DNA from: Neisseria animaloris
GTDB taxonomy: Bacteria > Pseudomonadota > Gammaproteobacteria > Burkholderiales > Neisseriaceae
Reading direction: 5' to 3'
Assembly (NCBI RefSeq): GCF_900637855.1
Contig: NZ_LR134440.1
Span: forward strand, 744,001-808,000
Length of the DNA: 64,000 nucleotides
Numbering within the stretch: position 1 is the stretch's first letter; the number at the start of each line of letters is the position of its first letter. Positions 49,926 through 58,231 of this stretch are shown here, piece after piece. The notes under the pieces are model-generated. The model saw only the letters and a program-made list of their open reading frames with translations. It ran no database searches and was not told where the DNA came from. Position numbers and translations under genes: made by a program.

Positions 49926-51185
49926 TTATTTACCGCGCATCAACTCAAAGAAATCGTTGTTGTCTTTGGAATCTTTGAGCTTGCCCACCAAAAACTCGGT
50001 GGCTTCGATTTCGTCCATCGGATGCAGGAATTTACGCAGCAGCCACATGCGTTGGAGCTGGTCGTTCGGCACCAGCAACTCTTCGCGGCGCGTGCCGGAT
50101 TTGTTGATGTTGATGGCGGGGAACAGGCGTTTTTCGGCCATGCGGCGGTCGAGGTGCAGTTCCATATTGCCGGTGCCTTTAAATTCTTCGTAAATCACAT
50201 CGTCCATACGGCTGCCGGTTTCTACCAAAGCAGTGGCGATAATGGTAAGCGAACCACCCTCTTCCACATTCCGTGCAGCACCGAAAAATCGTTTCGGACG
50301 GTGCAGCGCATTGGCATCGACACCGCCGGTCAGGATTTTGCCGGAAGCCGGCACCACGGTATTGTAAGCGCGCGCCAAACGGGTAATCGAATCGAGCAGA
50401 ATCACCACGTCTTTTTTATGCTCAACCATGCGTTTGGCTTTTTCCAACACCATTTCAGCAACCTGCACATGGCGGGTGGCCGGTTCGTCAAATGTGGACG
50501 ATACCACTTCACCACGCACGCTGCGCGACATTTCAGTTACTTCTTCGGGACGTTCGTCAATCAGCAAAACAATCAGTTCGACTTCGGGATAGTTGGCGGT
50601 AACGGCATGAGCGATGTTTTGCAGCATCACGGTTTTACCCGTTTTCGGCGGAGCGACAAGCAAAGCGCGCTGACCGCGGCCGATGGGGGAAACTAAATCA
50701 ATGGCGCGGCTGGTGATGTTTTCTTCGGCTTTGATGTCGCGCTCGAGTTTGAGTTGTTTGGTGGGGAAAAGCGGAGTGAGGTTTTCAAAGAGGATTTTGT
50801 GTTTGCAAACTTCCGGATTATCACCGTTGATGCTGTCCAAACGCACGAGAGCAAAATAGCGTTCGTTGTCCTTGGGTACGCGCACGCTGCCTTCGATGGT
50901 GTCGCCGGTGTGCAGGTTGAAGCGGCGGATTTGGCTGGGTGAAACATAAATATCGTCAGGACCGGCCAGATAAGAAGTATCGGCACTGCGTAAGAAACCG
51001 AAGCCGTCGGGCAAAATTTCCAATGTGCCGGAGCAAGTGAAGGATTCGCCCTGCTTCATCAGTTGGCGCACAATGGCAAATACTAGGTCTTGTTTGCGCA
51101 GACGGTTGGCATTTTCAATGCCATGTTGTTCTGCCATTTCCAAAAGTTTGGAAATGTGCTGGGTTTGTAGTTCAGAAACATGCAT
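49926..51185 (-). CDS. rho: Transcription termination factor Rho
   Basis: 419 residues, exactly the E. coli length. A hexameric RNA-dependent ATPase terminating transcripts. The N-terminal helix bundle is followed by the RNA-binding cold-shock-like domain ([31 protein letters not shown]). The ATPase core has VAPPKTGKT (Walker A), [16 protein letters not shown] (Walker B) and [21 protein letters not shown] (Q and R loop region). The start at 51185 ([20 protein letters not shown]) replaces a longer frame running to 51350. No clear SD; the 280-base region to glnS would include its leader. One DUS lies upstream (about 51236). Confidence 0.97.
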   Translation of the reverse strand: MHVSELQTQHISKLLEMAEQHGIENANRLRKQDLVFAIVRQLMKQGESFTCSGTLEILPDGFGFLRSADTSYLAGPDDIYVSPSQIRRFNLHTGDTIEGSVRVPKDNERYFALVRLDSINGDNPEVCKHKILFENLTPLFPTKQLKLERDIKAEENITSRAIDLVSPIGRGQRALLVAPPKTGKTVMLQNIAHAVTANYPEVELIVLLIDERPEEVTEMSRSVRGEVVSSTFDEPATRHVQVAEMVLEKAKRMVEHKKDVVILLDSITRLARAYNTVVPASGKILTGGVDANALHRPKRFFGAARNVEEGGSLTIIATALVETGSRMDDVIYEEFKGTGNMELHLDRRMAEKRLFPAININKSGTRREELLVPNDQLQRMWLLRKFLHPMDEIEATEFLVGKLKDSKDNNDFFELMRGK

Positions 51186-51467
51186 GATAGATAATAAATT
51201 GATATGTGGTGGTTGATTTGGATCACGGCGGTAAAGGCCGTCTGAAAATATCCTGAAAGTAAAAGATAACGGATATTGGAAATGGTTTTGCCGGATGGCA
51301 GTTTGAACGACAAGGTGCTTGTCGGAAAGGAATTGTATGGAGTCGTACAAATAGTGTCAAATGTATTCGATAAAAGGTGTCAAACCGCTCCTAACTGTTT
51401 ACAGAGACCGCCTGAAAAATATTTCCGTTTTTTCAGACGGCCTTGAAACGTTCACAATAACAAATGC

Positions 51468-53153
51468 TTACGCTTTAGCCTGCCAAGTATCCTTCAAAGT
51501 AACCGTGCGGTTGAATACCGGCTTTTCTTTGCTGTGGTCGTAGCGGTCGGTAACGAAGTAACCTAAGCGTTCAAATTGCCAGCGGCTTTCATGATCCAGG
51601 GTGTTGACCACCGGCTCGGCGTAAGCGGTGATTTCTTTCATAGATTCGGGGTTCAGGAAATCGGTAAACGGCAGGTATTCGCCGTCTCCGCCGCGAACGG
51701 CATCGGGGCGCGGCTCGGTAAACAGGCGGTCGTACAGGCGCACTTGCACCGGCACGGCATGTTCGGCAGAAAGCCAGTGGATCACGCCTTTTACTTTGCG
51801 GCCTTCAGGCTTTTTACCCAAAGTATCGTGGTCGATACTGCATTTGAGTTCGATGACGTTGCCGTTTTCGTCTTTCACCACTTCGTCGCACTTAATCACA
51901 TAGCTGTAACGCAGGCGCACTTCGCCGCCTAAAGTCAAACGCTGCCAGCCTTTAGGCGGATTTTCGCTGAAATCGTCGGCTTCGATATACAGGGTTTGGC
52001 TGATGGGCACTTCGCGCTCGCCCATTTCTTCGTGGTGCGGATGGTAAGGTGCGCTGCGGCTTTGGGTTTTGCCGGCTTCAAAATTGGTGAGCGTTACCTT
52101 AATCGGGTTTAACACGGCCATCAAACGCGGTGCGGAATTTTCCAGTTCTTCGCGAATTGCACCTTCGAGTACGCTCATGTCGACCACGTTTTCAGATTTG
52201 GAAATGCCGACGCGCTTGGCAAACAGACGCAAGCCTTCAGGCGTGTAACCGCGGCGGCGCATGCCGGAGATGGTGGGCATACGCGGGTCGTTCCAGCCTG
52301 CAACGTGGCCGTCTGAAACGAGCTGGTTCAGTTTGCGTTTGGATGTGATGGAATACAGCAGCTCCAAGCGTGAAAACTCGTATTGGCGCGGGTGGTTGTC
52401 GATAGGGATATTGTCGAGCACCCAGTCATACAGCGGGCGGTGGGCTTCAAATTCGAGCGTACACAGCGAATGGGTGATTTTTTCGATGGCATCGGAAATG
52501 GCGTGGGTGTAGTCATACATGGGGTAAATGCACCACTTGTCGCCGGTGTTGTGGTGATGCGCGCGGCGGATGCGGTAAATTACCGGATCGCGGAGGTTTA
52601 CGTTGCCCGCGGCCATGTCGATTTTCAGGCGCAGGGTTTTGCTGCCGTCGGGGAATTCGCCGTTTTTCATGCGCATGAACAAATCGAGGTTTTCTTCGAC
52701 GCTGCGGTCGCGGTAGGGGCTGTTTTTGCCCGGTTCGGTAAGCGTGCCGCGGTATTCGCGCATTTCTTCGGCGGTTAGGTCGTCCACATAGGCTTTGCCG
52801 TCTTTAATCAGGCCGACGGCGTAATCGAACAGTTGGTCGAAATAGTCGGAAGCATAACGCGGCTCGCCCGCCCATTTGAAGCCCAGCCATTCTACGTCTT
52901 CTTTAATCGAATCAACGTATTCCTGATTTTCTTTTTCAGGGTTGGTGTCGTCGAAACGCAGGTTGCACAGGCCGTCGTAAACATAAGCCAAACCGAAGTT
53001 CAAGCAAATGGATTTGGCGTGGCCGATGTGCAGATAGCCGTTCGGCTCGGGCGGGAAACGGGTTTGGATGGCACTATGTTTGCCGCTTTTGAGGTCTTCA
53101 TCGATGATGGTGCGGATAAAGTGGTTATCGGCAAATTGGTCTTTGTTCATCAT
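51468..53153 (-). CDS. glnS: Glutaminyl-tRNA synthetase
   Basis: 561 residues. Class I synthetase charging tRNA-Gln; a separate GlnRS is usual in γ/β-proteobacteria. [17 protein letters not shown] carries the HIGH motif, ITSKRKLN is the KMSKS equivalent, and the two β-barrel anticodon domains follow (about 340-550; [23 protein letters not shown]). Start is one of two adjacent ATG codons. One near-DUS is internal (about 52308). An inverted DUS pair lies in the leader (53184-53224), and a degenerate DUS hairpin (51405-51442) follows the stop. Confidence 0.96.
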   Translation of the reverse strand: MMNKDQFADNHFIRTIIDEDLKSGKHSAIQTRFPPEPNGYLHIGHAKSICLNFGLAYVYDGLCNLRFDDTNPEKENQEYVDSIKEDVEWLGFKWAGEPRYASDYFDQLFDYAVGLIKDGKAYVDDLTAEEMREYRGTLTEPGKNSPYRDRSVEENLDLFMRMKNGEFPDGSKTLRLKIDMAAGNVNLRDPVIYRIRRAHHHNTGDKWCIYPMYDYTHAISDAIEKITHSLCTLEFEAHRPLYDWVLDNIPIDNHPRQYEFSRLELLYSITSKRKLNQLVSDGHVAGWNDPRMPTISGMRRRGYTPEGLRLFAKRVGISKSENVVDMSVLEGAIREELENSAPRLMAVLNPIKVTLTNFEAGKTQSRSAPYHPHHEEMGEREVPISQTLYIEADDFSENPPKGWQRLTLGGEVRLRYSYVIKCDEVVKDENGNVIELKCSIDHDTLGKKPEGRKVKGVIHWLSAEHAVPVQVRLYDRLFTEPRPDAVRGGDGEYLPFTDFLNPESMKEITAYAEPVVNTLDHESRWQFERLGYFVTDRYDHSKEKPVFNRTVTLKDTWQAKA

Positions 53154-53183
53154 AGGGATAGATTCGTTTCGTTATGTGGTTTG

Positions 53184-53224
53184 TTTTCAGACGGCCTGAA
53201 TGTTCTCAAAGGCCGTCTGAAAAA
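53184..53224. repeat. Inverted DUS pair in the glnS leader
   Basis: TTTTCAGACGGCCT and AGGCCGTCTGAAAA around a 13-base loop; a further DUS lies at about 53292-53303. Confidence 0.65.
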
Positions 53225-53321
53225 GTTTGAAAGGTGCTGCGTATTGTACATTAAATTGCCGCTTGCGTTTCAAACACAAAGGCCGCCCTTTTCAGACGGC
53301 CTCGGAGAGTAGAATCTATAT

Positions 53322-53942
53322 TTAATTGGAAATATAGGGTTTAGTTTCAGACAAGCAGGGATACAGGCGGTTCATTTCTTCCTGCCACTCTTTCAAACCG
53401 GCTATACACGGCAGGCTTGCTACTTCGGTGATGTGGTTTAAGAACAAGACAAATTCAATCACGCAAGCCGCATTCAATGTTCCGATATTGAGCTGCGTGC
53501 CGAACGGCTTCAGCTGCTCTGCTAAAACAGCCAGAGTTTTAGCATTGCGGTCTTTGATCTGTTGGTGCCGCTCGGTCCACCATTCGTTTTCGGGACGGCG
53601 CATTTTCTCAGCAATCATCGGCAACGTGTTTTCCATGATGCCTTCCGCCAGAGCATGAATGTTCAATACTTTCCAACGCTCTTCATTTTGCGGGTACAGG
53701 CTGCCGTTCTGACCGATCGAATCGAGATATTCGGCAATAACGTTACTGTTGTAGAACCATTCTCCGTCGTCTGCCTGCAAAGCCGGTATACGGCCGAGGG
53801 GATTGTCTTGATTATGTGGGGAATTGATGTCGAACGAAGAAGTTACCTGCATCAATTCGATCTTGCCCTCCAAACCGTGATATGCGGCAACTGCACGGAC
53901 TTTGCGTACATAAGGGCTGGTGGTGGAATACCAAAGTTTCAT
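53322..53942 (-). CDS. Glutathione S-transferase family protein
   Basis: 206 residues from the second ATG. Thioredoxin-like N-terminal domain with LWYSTTSPYVRKVRAVAAYHGL, NPLGRIPAL (cis-Pro loop) and FYNSNVIAEYLDS (Ser-binding motif); helical C-terminal domain follows. STSPY supplies the Ser/Tyr likely to activate glutathione. Substrate not inferable. AAGGA lies six bases before the ATG at 53942 but only three before the adjacent ATG at 53945. No operon partner is evident. Confidence 0.87.
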   Translation of the reverse strand: MKLWYSTTSPYVRKVRAVAAYHGLEGKIELMQVTSSFDINSPHNQDNPLGRIPALQADDGEWFYNSNVIAEYLDSIGQNGSLYPQNEERWKVLNIHALAEGIMENTLPMIAEKMRRPENEWWTERHQQIKDRNAKTLAVLAEQLKPFGTQLNIGTLNAACVIEFVLFLNHITEVASLPCIAGLKEWQEEMNRLYPCLSETKPYISN

Positions 53943-53977
53943 CATATTTCCTTTCCGTTTACACCGATTGATTTATT

Positions 53978-54076
53978 GTCAAAAAACGTAGCTGCCACCG
54001 TATTACTGAGGTTTGCAGCTTTGGGAGCAATCATTACGACTATGAAACTTAACGTTTGGCGGCTACGTTTTTTGAC
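53978..54076. repeat. 99-bp element bounded by 20-bp inverted repeats
   Basis: 53978-53997 and 54057-54076 are inverted copies with one mismatch (GTCAAAAAACGTAGCTGCCA). The 59-base centre has no DUS and no family I recognise. It resembles a miniature inverted-repeat element or a long stem-loop. Confidence 0.65.
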
Positions 54077-54114
54077 TATCACTTTAGACGTTTAATGCAG
54101 CATTTTCTAACAAT

Positions 54115-54150
54115 AAAAAGGCCGTTTGAAATTTTTCAGACGGCCTTTTT
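54115..54150 (-). terminator. Terminator after the DeoR gene
   Basis: A one-mismatch DUS pair (AGGCCGTTTGAAA with TTTCAGACGGCCT) with A/T flanks. The minus strand ends in TTTTTATTG. Confidence 0.75.
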
Positions 54151-54173
54151 ATTGTTTATTCATCATTTATTGT

Positions 54174-54956
54174 TTATTCATCATCGGTATCGCGTTCTGC
54201 TACAAACCATTCTACGCCCGCCGCTTCAAGGCGGTTGCACATGGCTTCGTCGGGCACGCTGTCGGTAAACACCGAATCGAACTCCGTAATATCACCCATC
54301 CGCACCAAAGCATTGCGGCCGAATTTACTGTGGTCGAAAGCCAAATAACGCAAGCGGGCATTCTGCATCATGGCCCTCATCACACTGACTTCTTTATAGT
54401 CAAAATCCAGCAGCGAACCGTCTTGCTCGACACCGGATGCGCTTAAGACGGCATAATCGACTTTAAACTGATTGATAAAATCAACGGTTGCCACACCGGT
54501 AACACCGCCGTCGACCGGACGCACGACTCCAGAGGTAATGATAACCGTGCAGTCGCTACGGCCCGACATAATGGCGGCAACATGAATATTATTGGTAATA
54601 ACGCGCAAGTTTTTATGGCTTTTCACCAAAGCCATTGCTACGGCTTCGATGGTGGTGCCGATACTCATAAACAGCGACGCATTATCGGGAATATTGGCAG
54701 CAACCAAATCGGCAATATGTGCTTTTTCTATTTGCAATTTAGCTTTTTGGCTTTGAAAATCGTCGTCTTCCGAACTGTCACCCAGTGCCGCCCCGCCATG
54801 ATAACGGCGCAAAATGTTTTCTTCGCAAAGCTGGTTGATATCGCGGCGGATGGTTTGCGGCGTAACATCTAATTCTCGTGCCAATTTCTCAATCGGCATG
54901 AAGTTATGTTCTCGTACCAATGCAATGATTTTTTCGTGTCGTAGGATGCGTGGCAT
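54174..54956 (-). CDS. DeoR/GlpR-family transcriptional regulator
   Basis: 260 residues. The N-terminal DeoR helix-turn-helix (about 5-58) shows LRHEKIIALVREHNFMPIEKLARELDVTPQTIRRDINQLCEENILRRYHGGAAL. The C-terminal sugar-phosphate sensor domain has SIGTTIEAVAMAL, LRVITNNIHVA and the acidic LSASGVEQDGSLLDFDYKE. Such repressors respond to phosphorylated sugars, often glycerol-3-phosphate. The start follows GAAGAAGAAAA. It trails lysO by 78 bases on the same strand, possibly cotranscribed; the target genes are not obvious here. Confidence 0.88.
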   Translation of the reverse strand: MPRILRHEKIIALVREHNFMPIEKLARELDVTPQTIRRDINQLCEENILRRYHGGAALGDSSEDDDFQSQKAKLQIEKAHIADLVAANIPDNASLFMSIGTTIEAVAMALVKSHKNLRVITNNIHVAAIMSGRSDCTVIITSGVVRPVDGGVTGVATVDFINQFKVDYAVLSASGVEQDGSLLDFDYKEVSVMRAMMQNARLRYLAFDHSKFGRNALVRMGDITEFDSVFTDSVPDEAMCNRLEAAGVEWFVAERDTDDE

Positions 54957-55034
54957 GATATTTTCTTCTTCTGTTGGCGATGGTTATGCGTTTGAATTTT
55001 GCCAAATTGGCATTTTTCATGCAAGTTACTGTAT

Positions 55035-55940
55035 TTAAAAATTCAAAGCAGAAAAAACCACCATCAGGAACGGGGCAATCACGTTGATGATGAAACCGAA
55101 ACTGATGGCCAGCGGCACTACCTGCAAACCGCCGGAACTCTGAATAACCGGCAGCGTGAAATCCAAACTGGTCGCACCGCCCGCTCCCACCGCCGCACTC
55201 GGATGGCGGCGCATCAGAATAGGAATGAATACCAAAGCGAAAAACTCGCGGGACAAATCGTTCAACAACGCCACACTGCCCCATACCGGCCCGTAGGCTT
55301 CGGTCATCACAATACCGGAAAGCGAATACCAGCCGAATCCCGAAGCCAGCGCCAATCCCTTGCTCCAAGACACTTGAGGCATCATCGCCGCAAACAGCAG
55401 CCCGCCGGCTAACGAAGACAATGTAATCAGCAATGAAGTCTGCACCCCGCGCTTATTAATCAAAACCTGCCGCAAAGTAATCCCGCCGCTGCTCAACTGG
55501 ATGCCGACCAACAGCACCATCAACATCAAACAGTATGTGCCGGTATGTTCGGGCGGCAGCCAATAAGCATGCATTACTTTACCAAGCACAAAGCCCAACA
55601 CCACACAGCCCAACTGCCTGACACTGCCTGCAATGCTGATGTGGGCTTTTTTACCGCTGCCTTCGACCTGCCATGGATGGCGGCGGTCAAACCACAGCAA
55701 CACCCACAAATTCATGCCGATAACGCACACGAACAACAATACTGCAGCGCTGAGAATCATGTCGATTTGTGCGCCCAAGTTTTCTACCCTAGCCAACGAC
55801 ACCCCGATTAAAATCAAAATGATATACACCAGCCAGCCCAAAATTTTATCCACTGCAGGTAAATAGGCTTTGGGGATGCGGATGAAAAAACCGAGAAAAA
55901 GCGGAATCAATACCGAAAGTAAAGTAATCAGGCTGTTCAT
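55035..55940 (-). CDS. lysO: LysO family L-lysine exporter
   Basis: 301 residues. About eight hydrophobic segments. The first 100 residues (MNSLITLLSVLIPLFLGFFIR) form one DUF340-type half; the second half has GGITLRQVLINKRGVQTSL, LALASGFGWYSLSGIVMTEAYG and LDFTLPVIQSSGGLQVVPLAI, the LysO/YbjE signature. Inner-membrane exporter of lysine and toxic analogues. The start at 55940 is chosen over 56024 because the upstream frame crosses an inverted DUS pair. No SD is visible. It is followed by a DeoR-type regulator; a functional link is not established. Confidence 0.88.
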   Translation of the reverse strand: MNSLITLLSVLIPLFLGFFIRIPKAYLPAVDKILGWLVYIILILIGVSLARVENLGAQIDMILSAAVLLFVCVIGMNLWVLLWFDRRHPWQVEGSGKKAHISIAGSVRQLGCVVLGFVLGKVMHAYWLPPEHTGTYCLMLMVLLVGIQLSSGGITLRQVLINKRGVQTSLLITLSSLAGGLLFAAMMPQVSWSKGLALASGFGWYSLSGIVMTEAYGPVWGSVALLNDLSREFFALVFIPILMRRHPSAAVGAGGATSLDFTLPVIQSSGGLQVVPLAISFGFIINVIAPFLMVVFSALNF

Positions 55941-55954
55941 AAAAAAATAATGGT

Positions 55955-55992
55955 TTTCAGACGGCCTCACCCTACAAGAAGGCCGTCTGAAA
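55955..55992. repeat. Inverted DUS pair upstream of lysO
   Basis: TTTCAGACGGCCT and AGGCCGTCTGAAA around a 12-base loop. Confidence 0.65.
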
Positions 55993-56231
55993 GACTTAAT
56001 ATAAACGATAAACCGAATAATCATATCGAACAGCCAACAGCATGCGACAACGCCGGCAAAAACTCAGCAGTTGTCGAAGTTATCCGCCATAAAAATTATT
56101 CGAGCTTATCAACTGTTTAAATAATTGGAAAAGTAAAGAAACCATTACAGATTATAACTGATTTGGCAGTAAAACCAGATAAGCATAAAACCATCTTTTT
56201 TTCTACTTTTAAAAATGCACACCATTGGAAA

Positions 56232-56248
56232 ATGTTATGCTATATCAA
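56232..56248. promoter_or_regulatory. Zur-box-like palindrome
   Basis: ATGTTATGCTATATCAA agrees at 13 of 16 fixed positions with the Zur pattern ATGTTATANTATAACAT as I remember it. It lies 90 bases upstream of a His-rich, probably zinc-binding protein gene. Confidence 0.5.
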
Positions 56249-56306
56249 AATAAAACACAAAATAAACAATAAGTTATTTACAACAAACAACAGCAGACGT
56301 ATGATA

Positions 56307-56335
56307 TTTACTCCTAAGCGATAACAAGGAGTAAA
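56307..56335 (+). promoter_or_regulatory. Hairpin sequestering the ribosome binding site
   Basis: TTTACTCCT (56307-56315) is the exact complement of AGGAGTAAA (56327-56335), with an 11-base loop. The right arm contains the SD; the ATG starts two bases later. Confidence 0.55.
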
Positions 56336-56337
56336 AA

Positions 56338-56676
56338 ATGAGCCAATGCACCACCCACCCCAATCACGATCACGTACACGGCCCTAACTGTGGGCATACG
56401 GCCATCAAACACGGCGATCATGTCGACTATCTGCACGACGGCCACCTGCATCACGAACATAACGGCCACTATGACGAACACTGTTTGGAAGTAAACGAAA
56501 CCAATCCTGACGGCTGCCATCCCTTACACGACTGTGCAAACCATGTACACGGTCCCGGCTGCGGCCACGAAGCCGTACCGCATGGCGATCATGTAGACTA
56601 CATCGTAAACGGCCGCCTGCACCATCAACATGGCGACCATTGTGACGACCACGGCCCGGTTGAAGTCGTCAAATAA
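56338..56676 (+). CDS. Histidine-rich metal-binding protein, two-fold repeat
   Basis: 112 residues with 26 His and 7 Cys. The chain is an internal duplication: HVHGPNCGHTAIKHGDHVDY then HVHGPGCGHEAVPHGDHVDY, each followed by a G.LHH.H block. No signal peptide or membrane segment, so cytosolic. The composition suggests a zinc (or nickel/copper) buffer or chaperone; no named family was recognised. AAGGAG lies before the ATG inside a hairpin, and a Zur-like box is 90 bases upstream. It ends in a loopless DUS palindrome. Function is inferred from composition. Confidence 0.75.
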   Translation: MSQCTTHPNHDHVHGPNCGHTAIKHGDHVDYLHDGHLHHEHNGHYDEHCLEVNETNPDGCHPLHDCANHVHGPGCGHEAVPHGDHVDYIVNGRLHHQHGDHCDDHGPVEVVK

Positions 56677-56700
56677 TCGGTTGCTTTATTTAAAAATAAA

Positions 56701-56728
56701 CAGGCCGTCTGAAATTTCAGACGGCCTG
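56701..56728. terminator. Loopless DUS palindrome
   Basis: CAGGCCGTCTGAAA is followed directly by its complement, a perfect 28-base palindrome, then TTT. It lies between the His-rich gene and convergent laz. Confidence 0.7.
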
Positions 56729-56780
56729 TTTACCATTTCAACCTGTTCCGATGGAAAACAAGCTGTTTTCTTATCGGTAC

Positions 56781-57359
56781 TTACTCAACCAAATTTATAG
56801 TACCGCGCATTAAAGAGATATGGCCGGGGAACGAGCAGAAGAATTCATATTTGTTACCCGCAGCAAATTTGCTGACATCTACTTTAACAGTGTCTTCTTC
56901 ACCGCCACCGATCAATTTGGTATGGGCAATCACACGCTCATCGCCGGCTTTCAGGAAACCACCGTCAGGGCCGACACTCGCACCGTCTTTAGCCACATCG
57001 TCCACATCTTCGGTTTTGGCAATCACAATATTGTGACCCATCGCCGCTTTCGGCAATTTACCCACATGTTTTAAGGTAATGCTGAATTCCTGACATGTTT
57101 TGCTGATGTTGATTTCAGACATGTTGTATTTCATTGCATCGTCGGAATCGACCACCACGGCGCATTTCTCATCAGCTGCCGCAACAGGAGCTGCTTCAGA
57201 AGCAGCAGGCGCTTCCGGTGCAGCTTCAGGCGCAGCCTCGGACGTGGCAGGAGCCGGGGCCTCAGCAGCAGGTTCGCTTTGAGCAGGTGCAGAAGATTCT
57301 TGGGAACAAGCCGCCAAACTGAGAACAGCGGCAGAAATCAGAGCTAAATAAACTTTCAT
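56781..57359 (-). CDS. laz: Lipid-modified azurin (H.8 outer-membrane protein)
   Basis: 192 residues. Lipoprotein signal ending LSLAAC (Cys18). Residues about 22-63 are an Ala/Glu/Pro-rich H.8 linker ([21 protein letters not shown]). The azurin domain (about 64-192) has the copper ligands H109 region (MGHNIV), and [11 protein letters not shown], giving Cys, His and Met. An outer-membrane electron-transfer copper protein, passing electrons to cytochrome oxidases and defending against peroxide, as known for neisserial Laz. ACAGGAGT precedes the ATG. Upstream lies a near-FNR box (57515-57528). Confidence 0.94.
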   Translation of the reverse strand: MKVYLALISAAVLSLAACSQESSAPAQSEPAAEAPAPATSEAAPEAAPEAPAASEAAPVAAADEKCAVVVDSDDAMKYNMSEINISKTCQEFSITLKHVGKLPKAAMGHNIVIAKTEDVDDVAKDGASVGPDGGFLKAGDERVIAHTKLIGGGEEDTVKVDVSKFAAGNKYEFFCSFPGHISLMRGTINLVE

Positions 57360-57514
57360 ACAATACTCCTGTGTGGGTTAAATTACGGGGCTTCTCTATT
57401 GCCATTCGCCCCTGATGAAATGCTAAAACAATGATATATTGCCATAATAAGGCATAAAATTGCCGGAAAAGTTACCGTCAACCGCCTATATTTATTACCC
57501 TTATCAATTAAGAT

Positions 57515-57528
57515 TTGAGTTAAATCAA
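57515..57528 (-). promoter_or_regulatory. FNR-box-like site upstream of laz
   Basis: TTGAGTTAAATCAA differs by one base from the FNR pattern TTGATNNNNATCAA. It lies about 156 bases before laz; a -10-like AATATA is at about 57486-57491 on the minus strand. Confidence 0.35.
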
Positions 57529-57648
57529 ATTAACAACCAAAGAAACCCGACTGATCTAAAACCTTCACTGCTTATCCCCGCCACGAAAAAACCTCAAACA
57601 CACAAAGGCAAAAATAAGATAACCGGCCTGCCGTATGCTTTACATTTT

Positions 57649-58071
57649 TTACAATTTACCGTGTTTCTTAGCCAAATTGTGCAAAGCTTCCGCTAATTTA
57701 GGATGATGTTCCAACTGCTCGGCAGATTCCAAAAACCTTGCTGCCGCTGCACTACTCAACTGCAAACTATTAACGCGCACTTTCACCGGCTGTTTCGGCA
57801 CCACCTTAATACGCACATCGGTAATATCACTTTTAAGGTTTTGAATTTGCGGCAGCAAGCTGGGCACAATCATACGCAAACGCGAAGAAGCCATATTGTT
57901 CGCTGCCAAAATAATCAAGCAACCGTCTTCGATACAGGCCACTTGAAAATACGCCCGTAGATTAGCGGGCATAATCTGTTTGAGCCGGGTATCCAGCCTA
58001 CGCCATTGTTGCGACTGTTGCAACAGGTTTAGCAAACGGCTGTCTTTCTTACCCAAATGCAGCAAATCCAT
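57649..58071 (-). CDS. dciA: DUF721/DciA-like helicase loader candidate
   Basis: 140 residues. DciA is the widespread replicative helicase (DnaB) loader in bacteria lacking DnaC. The N-terminal KH-like half has WRRLDTRLKQIMPANLRAYFQVACIEDGCLIILAANNMASSRLRMIVPSLLPQI. The gene is divergent from secA, an arrangement remembered for dciA loci. The C-terminal tail (about 105-140) is predicted disordered/helical. The ATG at 58071 is preceded by GGAGG formed by the start of a DUS (58073-58084), so the uptake sequence doubles as spacer. The assignment is inferred from family and position. Confidence 0.72.
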   Translation of the reverse strand: MDLLHLGKKDSRLLNLLQQSQQWRRLDTRLKQIMPANLRAYFQVACIEDGCLIILAANNMASSRLRMIVPSLLPQIQNLKSDITDVRIKVVPKQPVKVRVNSLQLSSAAAARFLESAEQLEHHPKLAEALHNLAKKHGKL

Positions 58072-58172
58072 TTTCAGACGGCCTCCTGTATGATTTTCGT
58101 TGGTAAATAATATTGAAATCTGGCAAAGCCGCCGCTATTTCAGACGGCATTGTAACTTTACTAAACGGCTTG

Positions 58173-58181
58173 TGTTAAAAT
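58173..58181 (+). promoter_or_regulatory. Possible extended -10 promoter of secA
   Basis: TGTTAAAAT (TGN plus TAAAAT) 50 bases before the secA start; -35 element weak. Confidence 0.4.
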
Positions 58182-58231
58182 TCGGGCTTAAATTTGCCCA
58201 CTATTTCTATCTCAAGGCGCAGGAAAAATTC

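Larger units (their letters stand above)
55941..56337. other. lysO/His-rich-protein divergent region
   Basis: 397 bases without a gene. It holds an inverted DUS pair (55955-55992), a Zur-like box (56232-56248) and a hairpin covering the ribosome binding site of the His-rich gene (56307-56335). Confidence 0.6.
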
